Shown piece after piece: positions 35,505-50,438 of a stretch of 64,000 nt of DNA. Numbering within the stretch: position 1 is the stretch's first letter; each line of letters opens with the position of its first letter. Both the position numbers and the translations under genes were made by a program. The DNA is from Tetrahymena elliotti 4EA (lineage: Eukaryota; Ciliophora; Oligohymenophorea; Hymenostomatida; Tetrahymenidae), in assembly GCA_000231825.2 (NCBI GenBank), contig JH720352.1, forward strand, positions 413,547-477,546, given 5' to 3'. The notes under the pieces were generated by a model, which saw only the letters and a program-made list of their open reading frames with translations, was not told where the DNA came from and did not search any database.

Positions 35505-36575
35505 ACTAACTAAATTAAAAATTGTAAGCTTAATAATCAATCAATCAATTGAATTTTATCTTTATTTGTTAATATAAAAATTTATAAATAAAGGTTTTTA
35601 ATTAATTCCAATAACTAATTCATACCTTCTACAATACAAGCAAGCAAGCATTCCATTCCATTTAAGATTGAATTTATTTATTTTAATAAGCAAGTAAATG
35701 CATAAAACAAAATTCGATTAAAAATTTTTATTTTGCATATTAAATCTTTAGTCATTATTTTTTTTACCATCAAACCTCTGATCAGTAAGAACAAATAAAT
35801 CGAATTAATTCATTCTGAATTCCAATTTCATTCCCCATAAATTTTAATGTCAAATATTCTTTTTATTTTCAACTGTATGAATTACTAAATCAATTAAATA
35901 TTTCCAAAAATATTTACACGTAATTATTTAATAACTTCCAGATAAAAAAAATTATGTATGTATTTATTTTTACTGTATTCATAAAAAATAATCTTTAAAA
36001 ATATTTTTTAATTATACAAAAATTTAAATTAATGCTCATCTATTTGGATGACATCAACCAAAGCTACTATTTTTATAATTGAATTGATTTAAAATACAAA
36101 CATAAATTAAATATCATACTTGATATTTTATAGAATGAGGAAATTATTTTTAATGTTTGTTATTTGACTAAAATAAGATATAATTAGACATTAATTAAAA
36201 AACATTAAAAATAAATCATATAAAATAACTTAAGGAGACACTTTAATTATTTATAAATGATGAGTTATTTAATTAAATTATAGAAGAAAGGAAGAATTAT
36301 AATTATTTATTAAGCAACTTAATTGAAAAACAAAAACAAAAAAAAAATAAATAAAAAATAAAGTGTAATAGAATAAAGTATTTTATCTTTTGAAAACTTA
36401 GAAAATGTAAATCTATCCTTATTTTTGCAAAATATCATTAAAAAAAATTAAAAAAAGCCTTTGAAGTATAATATCAATGAAAAGATCTATAACATTCGTT
36501 TTAATTTTTCGTAACATGATTGATTTCTGATGATAACTTAAATTAAAACTGTTTGTTTGCTTAATTAAAATTTAG
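35505..36575. other. 1.1-kb intergenic region
   Basis: No supported gene. It must contain the divergent 5' ends of the Gln/Asn-rich gene (-) and the LRR gene (+). The missing first exon of the LRR gene may lie near 36480-36560, but no phase-compatible ATG exon was found. Confidence 0.4.
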
Positions 36576-38457
36576 AAAAAATAAAATTAATGACGAATAA
36601 ATCTCATGGCTAGCTGGTAAATTGAAAAAATTCACAGATCTGGTTACTTTAGATATTAACTTAAAGTTTAAATGTATTCTAATTTTTAATAGTTTATTCT
36701 ATTAATTTTAGCAACAACAAAATTAAAAGCTAAGGATTTACCGCTCTATTTTAATAATTAGCTCTTCTCTCAAATCTAAGTATCCTGAACCTTTCAATTA
36801 TGTGAGCTTTTTTCTATTTTATTATTAAATAAGATAAAGATTTTAATGAAAATAAATAATTTTCCTTTAATAGGTATAATGATATAAAAGATGATACCAT
36901 TTCAGAATTAAGCTCACAATTAGTTCATTTAAATTAAATCAAAACTTTGATTCTAAATCTCAGGTAAATTCTTTTCTAATCCAAGTTTTTGTAATAATAA
37001 ATTAAAAATATCTTAATTAATAGTTGCAATGATATTTGGGAAAAAGGAGCCTCAAATTTAGGAAATGGTTTGTCTTAATGTGAGTAACTTATAAAGCTTA
37101 AGCTAGAATTAAAGTAATAAAAAAATTTAGATAATTAACCTAAGATTAAATTGAGTTGAAAGAAAGATTATTTAAAATATTTATTTTAAATTAAAGAAAC
37201 AAATTTTGAAAAGAGTATGTTTACATATCATTTTTATTTTAATTTTAAAAAAGCAAGAACAGAATATAAAATGAAGGATTAAAAAGTCTAAGTTTAGATT
37301 TAGGTTGTTGCAAAAATCTTAGTTCTCTTGAGCTTAGCCTTAAGTAAAATTTAAATAGAATTCTATTGGATTTTTTTTTAATTTATTTTTCTAAAATATC
37401 TAAGTTAATGTGAAATTGAAGAAGAGGGTCTATTCGAATCAGGAAATGGAATAAGTAATAATCTTAAACTTACTAAATTACATCTGTCTCTATAAGGAAT
37501 GTAAACACTATATTTTTTCTTTAATATTTCAATTTAAACTTTTTAATTTAAAGGTATCTTAAAGATAAAGGATTTTAAAATATTTTCAAGACCCTAGGAA
37601 AATGCTTCAATTTTCAATCGTTAGTAGTTGATTTAAGGTAAAAATCACATTTATTTATTTATTATTCATAATTTTATTTTAATCTTATAAAATTTTTCAT
37701 TATTCCCTTTTCTTTAATAGTAATAATCAATTGGGTAATAGTGGAGAATCATAGTTTTTTCAACATTTTGAAAATTGTGTGAATTTGCAGACTCTATCAC
37801 TGAATTTATAATAAAATTTATCTTTATTTATTTTTAATTTCTTCTTCTTAAACATAAATAAAAATGTATTTATTTATTTAAAAGCACAACAAAATAGATG
37901 AAAAGTGGATCTGAAGTTTAGAGATGGATTTAAATTTTATAAGCATTTCAAAAATTTATCTCTCTAATTACAGTACTTATATTTAAAATTGTTTTGAATA
38001 TCTTACTTTGTTACTAGCATTATCATACAAGATTTTCTAAATTTATAAATAAAATAGGCATAATTAGATCACGTATGATGGAGCAAGATATTTGATAGTT
38101 GGAATGTAAAGCAGTGAGAATCTTAGAGTTCTTAAACTTGATATTAGGTATTATATAGTTTTCTTCATAATAATTAAATTAGCATTTATATTTTTAACAA
38201 ATTTTCTTTTATCTATAACTAGATAGATATTGATGGAAAAAAAGAAATATTGACTAAATTGAGATATTGTAAAAGCATATCTATACTAGTATTAAATGCA
38301 AGGTAGAGTTTTTATTTTATGAATTTAATTAGATTAAAATTTTTTATGGACTTTATTCATTTTTAGATTGAATAATATTTGGAAATATTTAGTTATTTTA
38401 TAATAAACAATATATAAAGTGGGTAATAGATTTATTGATACCTAAAAAATTATATGA
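36576..38457 (+). pseudogene. leucine-rich-repeat (RNI-like) gene, apparently decaying
   Basis: About ten short exons, most encoding one repeat of the form N-x-I-x-x-x-G-x(3)-L-x(3)-L-x(5)-L-x-x-L-x-L-x-L, for example NKINDEQISWLAGKLKKFTD and EGLKSLSLDLGCCKNLSSLE. Most introns fall at the same place in the repeat (after the LxL core, phase 2): 36666-36711, 36802-36873, 36964-37023, 37344-37404 and 37638-37720. This fits growth by exon duplication. Signs of decay: no start codon exon is found, there is no GT donor after the repeat ending near 37810 where the others have one, and there is a frameshift inside the repeat near 37925. Later exons (38057-38302, 38367-38457) are again in frame. RNI-like LRR proteins are numerous in Tetrahymena. 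The function is unknown. Confidence 0.6.
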
Positions 38458-38749
38458 TTTAAAAATAGAGAGTTAAAATAATTATTATTTTAACCTCCTA
38501 AACTAATTGTTTTTTGTTAGTTTAATTTTTAATTTCCAAAAAGCATTTTTGTTTTGCCTTTTTTTTAAAAGATTTTTGCGAGATAAAGTTTTTTTTTTAA
38601 ATTTTGTTGAAAAATAGATAATTTAATTAAAATATTTAAAATTACAATTTATATTTAGTATTAGATAAAGTATTCATTAAAAATAAATCTAAAATTTAAA
38701 GAAAATTCAATAGATTTTTATAAATTATGTAATTTTACAATTTTAACTT

Positions 38750-41700
38750 TCACTAAATTAATTAATTTAAATTTTTCTTTTACAATTTAAACTATTAAAA
38801 TTTATTTGTTGCAATAATATTGTCAAAAATATTATTTGAAGCTAAATTAACCTTTTTTAAAAAATGTTTATTTATAATTATTTACATTTTTAAAATATTT
38901 ACATCACTAAATTCTTTTTCTAAGATTGTTGCACTTTCTTCTTATCCTGGTGATAAAATCTAATTTTATTTGTGGAACTTTTAAAGAGAATATTTTAAAA
39001 TTGCAATTATTTACTTAGTTTGTTGGAGAAAAGCTTGTGATTTAACTTTTTTAATTTTATTATTGTTCTGTCTCAGGATCATTTTACTATTAAATTATTT
39101 TAAAAAAAGAAACAATTCAATTAAAATTTTAAAAGAATTTATCAGAACAAAATGTCAAAAGAAACTCTTTTTTTAATTGAACTTTATTCATGTTATTACA
39201 TAAATTAGAATCTAAATTAGATAGTTTCTCTAAACTTGGAAAAATAAATTTTATTAAAAATTATTTACTTAAATAAGCTAACTTTAAAAGACCAATTTCT
39301 CATTATTTTCTTTCATAGGGCTTGTAATTTAATCTCTCAAAGATAACTATTTTAAAATAAAAATTTTAATATAAACTATATTAATTTTTAATTTACCTTT
39401 TTTTAATAAGTAGTTAAACTATTTCTTTAATTAGATTATTGAGTCTTGAGCAAAGCTATCTAACTTTAAGCATGGCTTCTTAGATTTTTTGTTGCTTCAT
39501 TTTTTGGTATCGATTTATGATTTGAGTTATTAGGCTACATATTTCTAAAAGAACGATTTCTAAGAGCCAAAATAACTATTTTCCATAATTTGTGAATTCT
39601 TATTATTTTAACTTACTTTACTTCTAAGCTTTTTAAGAATCCTGGGTATTTTTTTTAAGTTATAACTATCAACTTTTTTATTTTATTTGAAAATGTTTTC
39701 TTCTCATCTATTTGAAGATTAATTTATGAAAATAATATTGCAATGACTAGATCAAGAGAAGTTATATTTATTAAAATTATAAAGGCCAAGCTAATTTTGC
39801 TTTGAATTTTACTTTCTGTGAAGTCATTAATAACTAAAAATAGTAATTAAAATGTGTACAATAGCTTGTATCCTAATTATTTTTCTTGATGATAATGATT
39901 TAGATTCTAGTAAGGCTAGATTCTTTACAATAAATGAGAATAGAGAATAATCACAAAAACGATAAGGGCTAATTTAATATTTTGATCTATTACTAAGTTT
40001 ATTAAAATCATTAATATAAGTTTATAGTAAATTTTAACTATTTCCCAAGTTAATATGCTGTCTTTATATCCAGTATACAAAAAACTAAAAGTTAATATAT
40101 TCACTACTTTTTAGGATAATTATCCATTATATTTATCTTTTTATTAAAGGTATTTAAGTTTGTAGAACAGAATATAAGGAACTAAAAAGCAAATTATGAG
40201 TATCAATGGTGCAATTATCGTCAAAGAATATAGAAGGTGATAATGATCATAGCATAATTAACTATAATCTGATAGTAAGTAGGACTGATTTGAAATGTTT
40301 ACACATATTAAATTCTATATCAATATTTTAGACTATATTTTAGAAGAAAAAAATAATAATTTCAAAAAATCATCCATAAAAAATTAAATTTTTTTGTTAA
40401 AATTTAAAAAGATTTAAATTAAGTATTCATTTATTTAAAATAAAATTTTGAGGGGCTTCATAATAAATAACTTTATGGATCACTAGGAATATAATCTTTG
40501 AGAATAATACTTTTCGAAAATAACAAAGTAAGTTTAAAAAAAATTTTTATACCCTCATTAAAGTTAATAAATTATTAATTTTAAATCAAATAATATTTAT
40601 TACTATTGATGGCTGATAGAAAATATAGATATATACAATTGTCATTCTGGCTATTTATGGTATCTTTTTCAAATTTTACATTTTATCCTTACTTTTTTTC
40701 ATCATAGCGGCAACAAATATTATTATTGTAAAAATGTAGATTGCTATTATACTTAAGATTTAAGCAAGAATCCTGTTAAGCCAGACTGGGTACTAATCAT
40801 CTATTTTAAATAGACAATCAAACGAAGTTACAGTAATAGATGCAGGATCACCAAATAAATTAACAGGTAATGTAAAAGCATTAATTTTAAATACTCCAAA
40901 GAATGCAGATAAAGCAAGAATTTACAGGTAATGTATTAATATTTTGTATTACAGAGAAATTTGATTACCTGAAGAGCTCAATTTACTTGTAACAATTAAT
41001 CCAATTTATTAAAATAAACGTAACTTTATATTTCTTATCTTTGATTGCATCATATTATTTTAGCTTAAAGATAGATATGCAACATAGACAGTAATAAAAA
41101 AACATACATAATATATTTAACCAGTCTATCCTCTACAGGGGTAACAAAAAGTATTTTAGAAGCCATACTATTCACCCCAGACACTTTGTTTATTATCACA
41201 GCTATTACAAATAGGACCAACAAACCCAGTCAAACATCCTTTTTGACTTTTAGGGTTATCAAAAGAACAGCTATCTAATATACATTCATAAATTTAATCA
41301 GTTTAATTATTAGCCCTCCAATACCCATCTTTTAGCTTGATTTATGATCCTTCACAAAAATATGCTTATTCAGGACAAGAATAACATTGAAGTTGGTTAC
41401 TATCTTTAACCATATCAGGTACTACTAAGGAATATCTGCCTTCTACACATTTCTTACATCTAAATAAATAAAAAAAATTTATATTTTAATTGATATCCAA
41501 AAATTTACAGCATAAATTGATCTGTTTCTTAAACTATTTCTCCTGCTGTGCAATTTCTATAATTTAGATTTAGTTTAACAGAAAGAGGAGTACTTTATTC
41601 AAATTCACTTGAGTTTAAATAAATCACTTATTTTTGAGAAGTCTTATAAATTGATTAAAAATTTAATTCAAACAAACCAATTGAATTGTTTAGTTTAGTG

Positions 41701-44700
41701 CTCGTTCCTTACTATATAATAACTTGAGAATTATTTAAAGTATAAAGCTAAAATTAAAATGAGCTCTTGTCATAATACTATTCTTGACCCTTGAAATTAA
41801 AAGGGTTGTTTTCCTCATCTATTAAATTAACATATAGATTGTAATCCAAATAGTTTCCACTAGAAATATTTTCTATTTCAAATTATTGGTAAACTTAAAG
41901 AGAATTCACTTCAGGATACTTAGATATTCCTATTTGATAAGGGACTGAACCAATATTTTAACCAAAAAAAGAAGCTTTTAAATAAAAAATATTTATTTAA
42001 AAATTTAATTTAAACAAATTTTACCTTTGTTTGAAATAAAGCTAATTTTATTTTTATCAAAAGCTTGTTTTTTGAAAAATTCAGAAGTGGTCCTAATGTA
42101 GTATATTGATCCACCTATACTTGCCTGATTAGAAATGAAATTATTTTCTTTAAAATCTTCGATATCTGAAGAATCAATTGATATTGCTCCACCAGTTGAG
42201 TATAATGCTTAATTTTGAGTAAAGTTTGACTATTAAATATTAACTTTACTTAACTGTGACAAGAATAATGCACCTCCTGATTTTTCAAGAGATTCATTCT
42301 GAATGAAATTTGACATCTCTATAAATAAATTTCCTTATGTTTATGATAAAGCTCCTCCTTATTTTATTGCAATGCATTTTTAGAATAGGCTATTTGTAAT
42401 CTTTATTTGATTTGTACTTTAAATATTAATAGCACCTCCTTATTAATATGAAATTTTGTTTTTATCAAAAACAGTATCCTCTGTATTTTTTAAGTTTATA
42501 AAATAACTATTATTAATTTATATCATATCTACCTAATATATAGTTAGTGCACATGGGTATCCAATTGAATTAATGTTCTAAAAATGAGTTTATTCTACTT
42601 TAAATTAACCTTATGACATTTGTAAAGCACTCCCTTCTTGTAGATTAATCTCAGTAAAAAATGAATTTGATATTTCTGCATATTTTTAAATATTTAGTAC
42701 TATTATATTACTGAAACTATTGGTGTTAGTTAAATTAACATAATTCAGATAAATTTTTTATGAAATAATAGAAAAGGCATTTTTTTATTTAGAAGTGAAA
42801 TCTGAATTCTCTAGTGTCATGTTTTTAATGGTTATCTCATAGTTGAAATAATATAAAGTTTCATTAATGCTATAATGATTTGTATATAAAATATTTGTAT
42901 CAGTGAATTTGTTTAAGTAAACATTTTCTATGTAAACATTGTAGCAACCTTCAAAACTTAACAAAGATTATAAATAATTTGATTTATCAGCTTATTAATT
43001 TGTTTCTAATTGTCTTCTGATTTTTATTTTTTAACTAAAAAATTAGGCATTTAAATTAGTTAATTATATTATATTTGATTTAATAGAGTGAAAGAATTAT
43101 CCTTAAATAATTTATATTTTGTAGATATTATTAGATCCCTTAAAAGATATATTTTCACAATCAATAAACTCAAAAATAGAGTTTTACATTACAGAATCAG
43201 TAAAATTAACATTATCAAATGTAATATTTACTACATTTTGGAATTAGAATAGAGGTTGATTGAGTACTTCTATATTTTACATATTTAAATCAGAAATTAA
43301 AACATTAGTGACATTTACAATCTTTATTCCACTGTATTCACCATTTATTACTTAATTTCTTATCTATATTTTATGAAATACTAACAAATTTAAATTATTA
43401 ATTTCTAGGAAAGATTAGGATTTATCATCAAAACTGAAATCAGCATTTGTAAACTTTACTGTTCTTAATTTACCTGAAGGATTTAATGAAGCATTTTTAT
43501 TATTGATACTAATGTTAAGAGTAATTGTTTAAAATTAGATTGTATAGAACTAAGGTTTCACAAAATGAAAATCAACCATATTTGCTTTTCCTTTTACTGA
43601 TTCATCATTTTCTGAAATGATAAATTGGTATTCTACTACAGTATTTGGTAAAAATATATCTTTAAAAACTTAAATTTCCTCTAAGTTAGAAGATTAAATA
43701 GTCATTCTTAAAACATACTTAATAACATTTAGATTTAAGGTACTCACTTAATTTTAAAGTCTTTCATGCTTTATATTTTGAAAGAAAAAATTAATAAAAT
43801 TAAAATCATTTTAAATTGTTTACTTCAATCGAATTTTAGGATGTATTTGACTACTAAACAAAGTCTATTAAGGTATTTTTCTGCTTGTAATTATTATTCT
43901 GTAAGAGGAAGGAAATATCAAATATATTGGAATCACTGTAGCATTTTAAATTTATTTCTTTAAGTATTTACTTTTCTTAATCTTAGTAGAATAAATCCAC
44001 ATAATAAACTTAAGGATTATCAAAATTATCAAAAGATTCCATTATTAATGATATTTCTTCATTTAATTAAATTAATATGAGTTCATTGTATAGTGTTAGC
44101 AAGAAAATATCCTTATAAATATTTTGAACATCTTTTAAATTAGAATATTTAAATTAATTTATTTTTTTGTAGTTTATGAGTTCGAGAGATTTCTTATCAA
44201 AGATTGTGACTTAAAAACTACAAATTGAATATAGGTAATTTTAATCTTATTTAAGTTTTAAATTATTTGAACAAGAAGTAGGTAGATTGCCTATTAGCTA
44301 ATTACTTTACAAATTATAAACTTATATTGACATTGTTGTTGATATCACTAATGTGTAAGAATTTTCATACTTAATAATTAAAAAATCTAAAATTTAATTA
44401 TCTTTTCTACTGTACTGCATAGTTTAGTTAATATTCTCTAATTCTGCGATATAGAAGACTTATAAAAGTTATTTTTAAGACTAGACCACCAAATATTAAT
44501 TAACCAGCTTTATCTATTAAAATAAATAAATAAATATTTGTTGAAATGATGATTTTTTTTAATTTAAAGGGTATTTGTTGTAAAAATATTTGAAATATAA
44601 AATTTTATAAAAAAATTTTCCTACTAAAAAATTTAATGGACAAATGAAAAGTATATTTAGAGCTATCCCCCTACCAATTCAAAAAAAATAAAATAATCTT

Positions 44701-47700
44701 ACTTAATCTATTTAAATCTTTATTTTTAATGCTGCAGATTTTTTAAATGTTAATGGATTGAATAGGATTAGTTCTCCTTTTAAGCTAATGAATGCTAGGA
44801 TTTAGTTGCTTAGTGCATAAAATTAGCTAATTTGTATGTTTATATTTGACTATTAAGGTATCAGGCTAAAAACAAGATCTATAGAGTTAAATATTTTTAA
44901 CTTATTATTATGCTCTAAGCAATAAATATCTGATGAGTAATTAGCATAAAGCATGCAATTAAATGATGAAGATTATTATTTGACTACGTTATTCTCTATG
45001 TAATTATAAACAAGGAATTCTTATTTTGAATTTAAAATTAGAACTGTTGAATCGCTAATTTTTTAAATCTAAAAAAAATATTGTGAATCAAGATTTGTAT
45101 TATTTAGCTTTAAGAAATGAAGAAATTTATAACTTCCAAAAGAGTTATGTACATTAAGTAACTTTAACTTTAAGCTATAAAATAACAGTTTATTAGAGTT
45201 TGAATCATAAATTAAGCGATTTTAAGAGCTTTTTAATGAATTTTAGTATATGCGAGTAAACAGAGGAGTCCATAATTCAAATAACTAGAATTAATAGTAA
45301 AAATTTCTCTAGATAGACAAATAATTAGTTAGTGGTGAATAAAAAGTATTTTCATTAAAAGAATATCCCTCATAATCTAAACTACCTATATAAATTAATG
45401 TAGAATATTAGAATATATTTAATCTATCTTAAGAGGTTATTATCACTGTATCTAGATCTCTATCCAAAATAATTTTATGTGTATAATCTCTTGATAAAGA
45501 TGTTTAAAATGATAATCCCTGTAATTAAGCACTATTAGTTTAACAGCTAACATAATTAATAGTTTATAAAATAGACTATGTAAACATAATAAGAGTCTGT
45601 TAATTAATTAAATAATATTTTAATTAATTAAATAATATTTTTTTATTAAAATTTATTAACTAAAAAATTTAAATTATTTAAATGAAAAAGTAGAGAAAAA
45701 GATTATTAAAATTTTTTATTTGGAAATTAAATTATAAAATATTTTTAGCTTACCTAATCATCATGTACATATTCAAAAAGAAGTACTTCAATAAATACTT
45801 TTTGGCATTTTATGATTAAATCAAAATCATAAACTGTTAAGATAGGTGAATTATCAGGTGAAAACTAAATAATCAGGTTAAAATTTTTATCAATTAAGAA
45901 ATCTGTATTTTTCTCTAAAAAAGAGTCAGTGAAATTTTTGTAGCTTATGATCTGGTATGAACTATTTTCAATTATTTATAAAATAGCAAGAGAATTTTAA
46001 AGAGAAACCAAAACTAAATCATCCTATATTGAAATAGATTAGATATTTAAGAATTCTAGTTTATTTACATTATTTGTGTAATAGTTGTAAATATAATATT
46101 ATGTTGTCGGATATAAAAAAAGATAAATTATTATCGAATTCTTTGATTAAATAACTTCTTCATACATTAATTATTATTTGCCTAGTAGAAAAATTTCCAA
46201 TTTTTAAATTTTTTTTTCATTTACTTTTTAAAATAAAACCTATTTATTTGAATCCACTGAAATAAACGCATCCAGTTCAGATATATAAATTATGTTGGAT
46301 TAATCTATAAATTAGTGAATTAATTTAAAATCAAAATCTAATATCATTTCTCCTTACTTATAGAGGAGCTTATTCTTTATTAAATTGAATCTTGTTATAT
46401 TTTAATAATTGTAAACCATTCCATCTTAAAAATCTAATTTTTTATAAATTTAAGATTAATTGATTAATATTTGATTACATAATTAAACAAAAAATTGTTA
46501 AATCATTCTTTGAAGAAATAAATTTTAAAAATTGTTACTTATTTTCGTGTAGTCATTTAAAATTAAATCTGTGTAATAAAAATAATTTTTGTTTTCCATA
46601 AAAGTAATTATTTCACATTGATATGAAATTTAACGTAAATAAATATTTCTCTGATAATCAAATGTAAGATCAGGAAGGTAAAGCATTTATTGATTTAATA
46701 AGTACTATCCAACTAAGCTATCAGGTTAAAAAAAAATAATTTTATTTCCTAAAATCAATTATTTTTAATTTTAAGAATATGGTTTCAACAATTTTTAAGA
46801 AATTTGCTTATTTTTGATTGAGAGTAAGTATTATTCCTGTTTTTCATAAAAAATTATAATTAATAATATTTGATAAGATGAAAAGCTTTTGTTAAAGCAT
46901 TTAAAATTGCTTATTTGCTTACATTATTTACATTTATTGCAATAACATAAGATTTAGATTATATTGAAAAAATATAAATTGTTTCTGGCAGATAAGTTGA
47001 AAGAGGAAGATCTTCCCAATCTGTAAGACTTTCGGTTTAGAAGCTATATATTTATCTTTTAAAATGATTCTTGACCATCAAATATTCATCATCATTTGAT
47101 TATATATTATAAGATGATTATATTGGTCTAATGTTTGAATTTACTTCATTACATATATAAATATAATCTCCTCCTAAAACATAATTTGGCGCAAATCCAA
47201 ACATTTTATATTTACTACTTCTAAAGATATCAAGTATTTGATTGTTTGTATAATTAGGAGCTATTCCTAATAAAACAAATTGCTTGGTAATTCTACTAAA
47301 CATAGTATAAGACAGGCTATTGCAAGGACTTATGATAATGACCTTATCATTATTGAGAACTTAAAAGATATCTATACTAAATATAATATCTATCTACTTT
47401 AATGTAGATTACTCTGGATTATATTAAAAAACAAATAATAAATCATAAGATCCTAAATAAATTTGATCATTGAAAGCTTGAACTATATGGTCTAAATTCC
47501 AATAAGTAATTATAGGAGCAACATCTAAAAAGAAAGCATCAATCTTTGATTATAGAAAGCTAAAAAGTACTATATGTTCTTAATAATAAACTCCAATAAA
47601 CAGTCTGGCTGGGTCTAGCTGTTTAATAATAGATATATAAACATATCCATCATCAATTTCATACTAATACATTTTATAATTCTAAAAGCTAAAAGCAACA

Positions 47701-50438
47701 AAATTATAATTTTATTAACCAAACTAGTATACTATCAATATATAAGAACTAACAGTTTCTGCTTAAACTATTTGTTAATGTAAATTATTTTCAAATATAA
47801 TTTTTTCTGTACTTTCTTAGATAACCCTAAAACCCGAATTAAAAATTATAATTAAGTAATTTAATTCATCATTATATAAAACCTTTAATATTTTATTCAT
47901 GTTTTGAGCACTATCCTATTCAACAAAGCTACCATACTAAATACTTTGATTTTAATTTTCTGATTTAAATGATATCGTTTAAAGTTAATCTTTGTATAAA
48001 ATTGCTATTTTTTAGTTATTCATTTTCACAATTTGGTTGAAATTCAAGTTAAAATTTTCATAATTCGTTGAATTTAAAATTATTTATTAGTCTTTGTTTT
48101 GGGTTTAAATTCCTTGATTACTAAAACTAAAAAGATTAATTATTATTTCATCATCTTTTATTTCATAATAAAGTAATTAGTTGCCTGAGATAAATTTAGA
48201 GTGGCTGAAAAGGTTTTTGCTAATGTTTGAGAAAAGGTAATTATAGTTCTGATCACTTTAAGTTGTTATCATACTTTTTTAAACGCTTATGTCAATAATT
48301 TCATATCCTATTTTAAAATTTTTTAAAAAATATTTTGAAATTTAGCAAAATTCATATTTGATAAAATAGAAATCAAAAATTTAAATAGTATTTTTTTAAT
48401 ATTAAATTTGAGATTTTAAAAATTATTGAAATTCAAAAATAGAAAAGAAAAAGAAATTAAAATTGTAAAAAACGAAAATATTTAGAAATGCCCAATCAAA
48501 TAAAGCTTCAATGGTATAGATATTCAATAACCTATTATCATCAATAAATACAGCTTCTAATCATAAAATAATAATTTTATTGAGATCGGAGATTTAACAA
48601 TAAAAAATCTATTACTAAAATAATTCTAAACCCTTAAATAGCAATAGAAAAAGTAATGATATATATCATCAATAAATTCTTATTGTAAAAAAATATTTAA
48701 TTTAAATTTCCTCTCAATAATTATTTTTTCTAATTAAATAAAGAATAAAAAAATAAAATCAAATTAGTTTTTACCTATTTCTGTAGCCACTATTAGGAAG
48801 TTATTATTGTCAAAAACTACAAATTCAATTAAATTAGTAGTAAATTTAGCAAAATGAGGTTTATCCTATTTTAAAAAAACGATGATCTAATTTTACAATA
48901 ATTTAAAATTACATATTCGAAATAATATTAATTGGATGTCTGATTCAATGTTAAATTTGCACATATTATTGCTGATTATTCAATTCCATTAAATTTTCCA
49001 CTTCTAAATAAAACAATCCTAGTTTTTTGATCATATTCAAATAAATGAATAGATTTAAGTTATTAGGTATCTATTTATTTAGTTTGTATCAAAAAACTGG
49101 TTTTGGTATCATAAAAATAAAGTTGATAATAATCTATGTATAAAATATACTAATTATTTATCCTATTAAAATTTGTAATATTTTTAAAATTGAAATATGA
49201 ATTAACTATCTTTTGATTTCCAAATTAACTTTGTTTCAAAACTTCTACTTCAATTTAATTCACATTAATTAATTCAGGTATTGTCAATTCCTCACTAGAA
49301 ATAAAGAATGGACAGTCATGATAATCAAAAGAAAGTTCAGGACCCTATAAATTTCTTTTTAAATTATTTTAATCTTTAATTTTCTCAGACATTATTCCAC
49401 TTGTCTAACTTGTTGTATTAAAAGAAAAAGGTTGAAAATCTAATTCAATAGAATTTTTCATCTAATAATTCTTTGTTTCACCGCTCTAAAAATGATAAAT
49501 AACTAATTTTTTTAAAAAATCTAAAGCTTAAAATAAATATTCTTGAGAATACCAAATATTATCACTAGTTATCAAAAAAACTATTTTCACATTTTACAAT
49601 AGCATATCGATTTTCTAAACATTTTTACTTGAAATTAAGTATATATTAGTACTATCTTAAACCACTCCTAGATATGAGTTAACTAGTTTAATTTAATTAA
49701 AAGGAATGAGCTCTGGGTATGAATGCAAAACAGCAGATTAACCATCTAAAGAAACGAGCTTTTGTTAATTGATAATTAAATTGAAAACAAAATTAATTAA
49801 TAAATAATTTACCACAGATTATCCTTCTATAAACTCAAAATATAAAATTTATCTTATATTTGTTTATGTAAGCTTATTTCTATTTGCCAAAGTATTGACT
49901 TAGCTGATTTTCTTAAGATTAATACATGTCCTATTGCTTTCATCATAGTATTCTGGGCAAGCATTTGTGCATTATTGGATTTAAGGGTTGTAGTAACCAA
50001 ATTCAGTTTGGATACACTCACTTCTGAGACAATTCTTTCTATCGCTTGACAATATCCATCCTTCTTTACACTATTTGCAAAAATATCCTTCAAATTCGCA
50101 GGTTTCGCAGTTTTCAACTTTGCATTCCAAGCATAATCTAAATAATTCTTGTTGAGATTCTCCATTTGAACATTATTTTAAGCAATTTTTTGTCTTTTAA
50201 TCCTTTTAAAATTTGATTCACTAAAAATAAAAAAATAAAAATAAAAATATACCTAATATGATTATGGCTGGCAGATTTGGCAAGAACTAAAATTGTCACA
50301 CATACTACAATTTTCAATACAACTACTACAAGTTTATTAGCCTAAATCATACAACATAGCTTTTTTCTTGCATTATTGCATGTCCTAGTTAATGCAATAC
50401 TTTAAAAGAATGCTAGCTATTAAAATGTAAAATTTCAT
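38750..50438 (-). CDS. giant surface membrane protein F (Cys-rich, beta-helix, polytopic)
   Basis: ATG 50438-50436 starts a signal peptide (MKFYILIASILLKYCINQ). Exons 1-2 (50253-50438, 49813-50202) encode furin-like Cys-rich repeats (ECKVENCETCEFEGYFC). A beta-rich region of more than 1000 residues follows (49758 to about 44400). From about 43700 to 42000 the product has Asn-rich strands and at least five GGA/GGS turns (STGGAIS, SGGALF, SIGGSIYY), as in right-handed beta-helix adhesins. A second Cys-rich segment (GYWRANNQTD, GCLTGFVGPICNSC) lies near 41500-41150. The rest is polytopic (for example ILSIIAIYIFTIIIFVAAMM near 40770). TGA is at 38752-38750. There are many introns, of which I resolved only some, so not every exon is mapped. 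It is likely a cell-surface protein of some 3000 residues. Ligand unknown. Confidence 0.75.

Noticed and set aside
49854..50165. Minus ORF MENLNKNYLDYAWNAKLK...
   Set aside because: It is an out-of-frame reading of exon 2 of giant gene F. The frame with regularly spaced Cys matches paralogue G.
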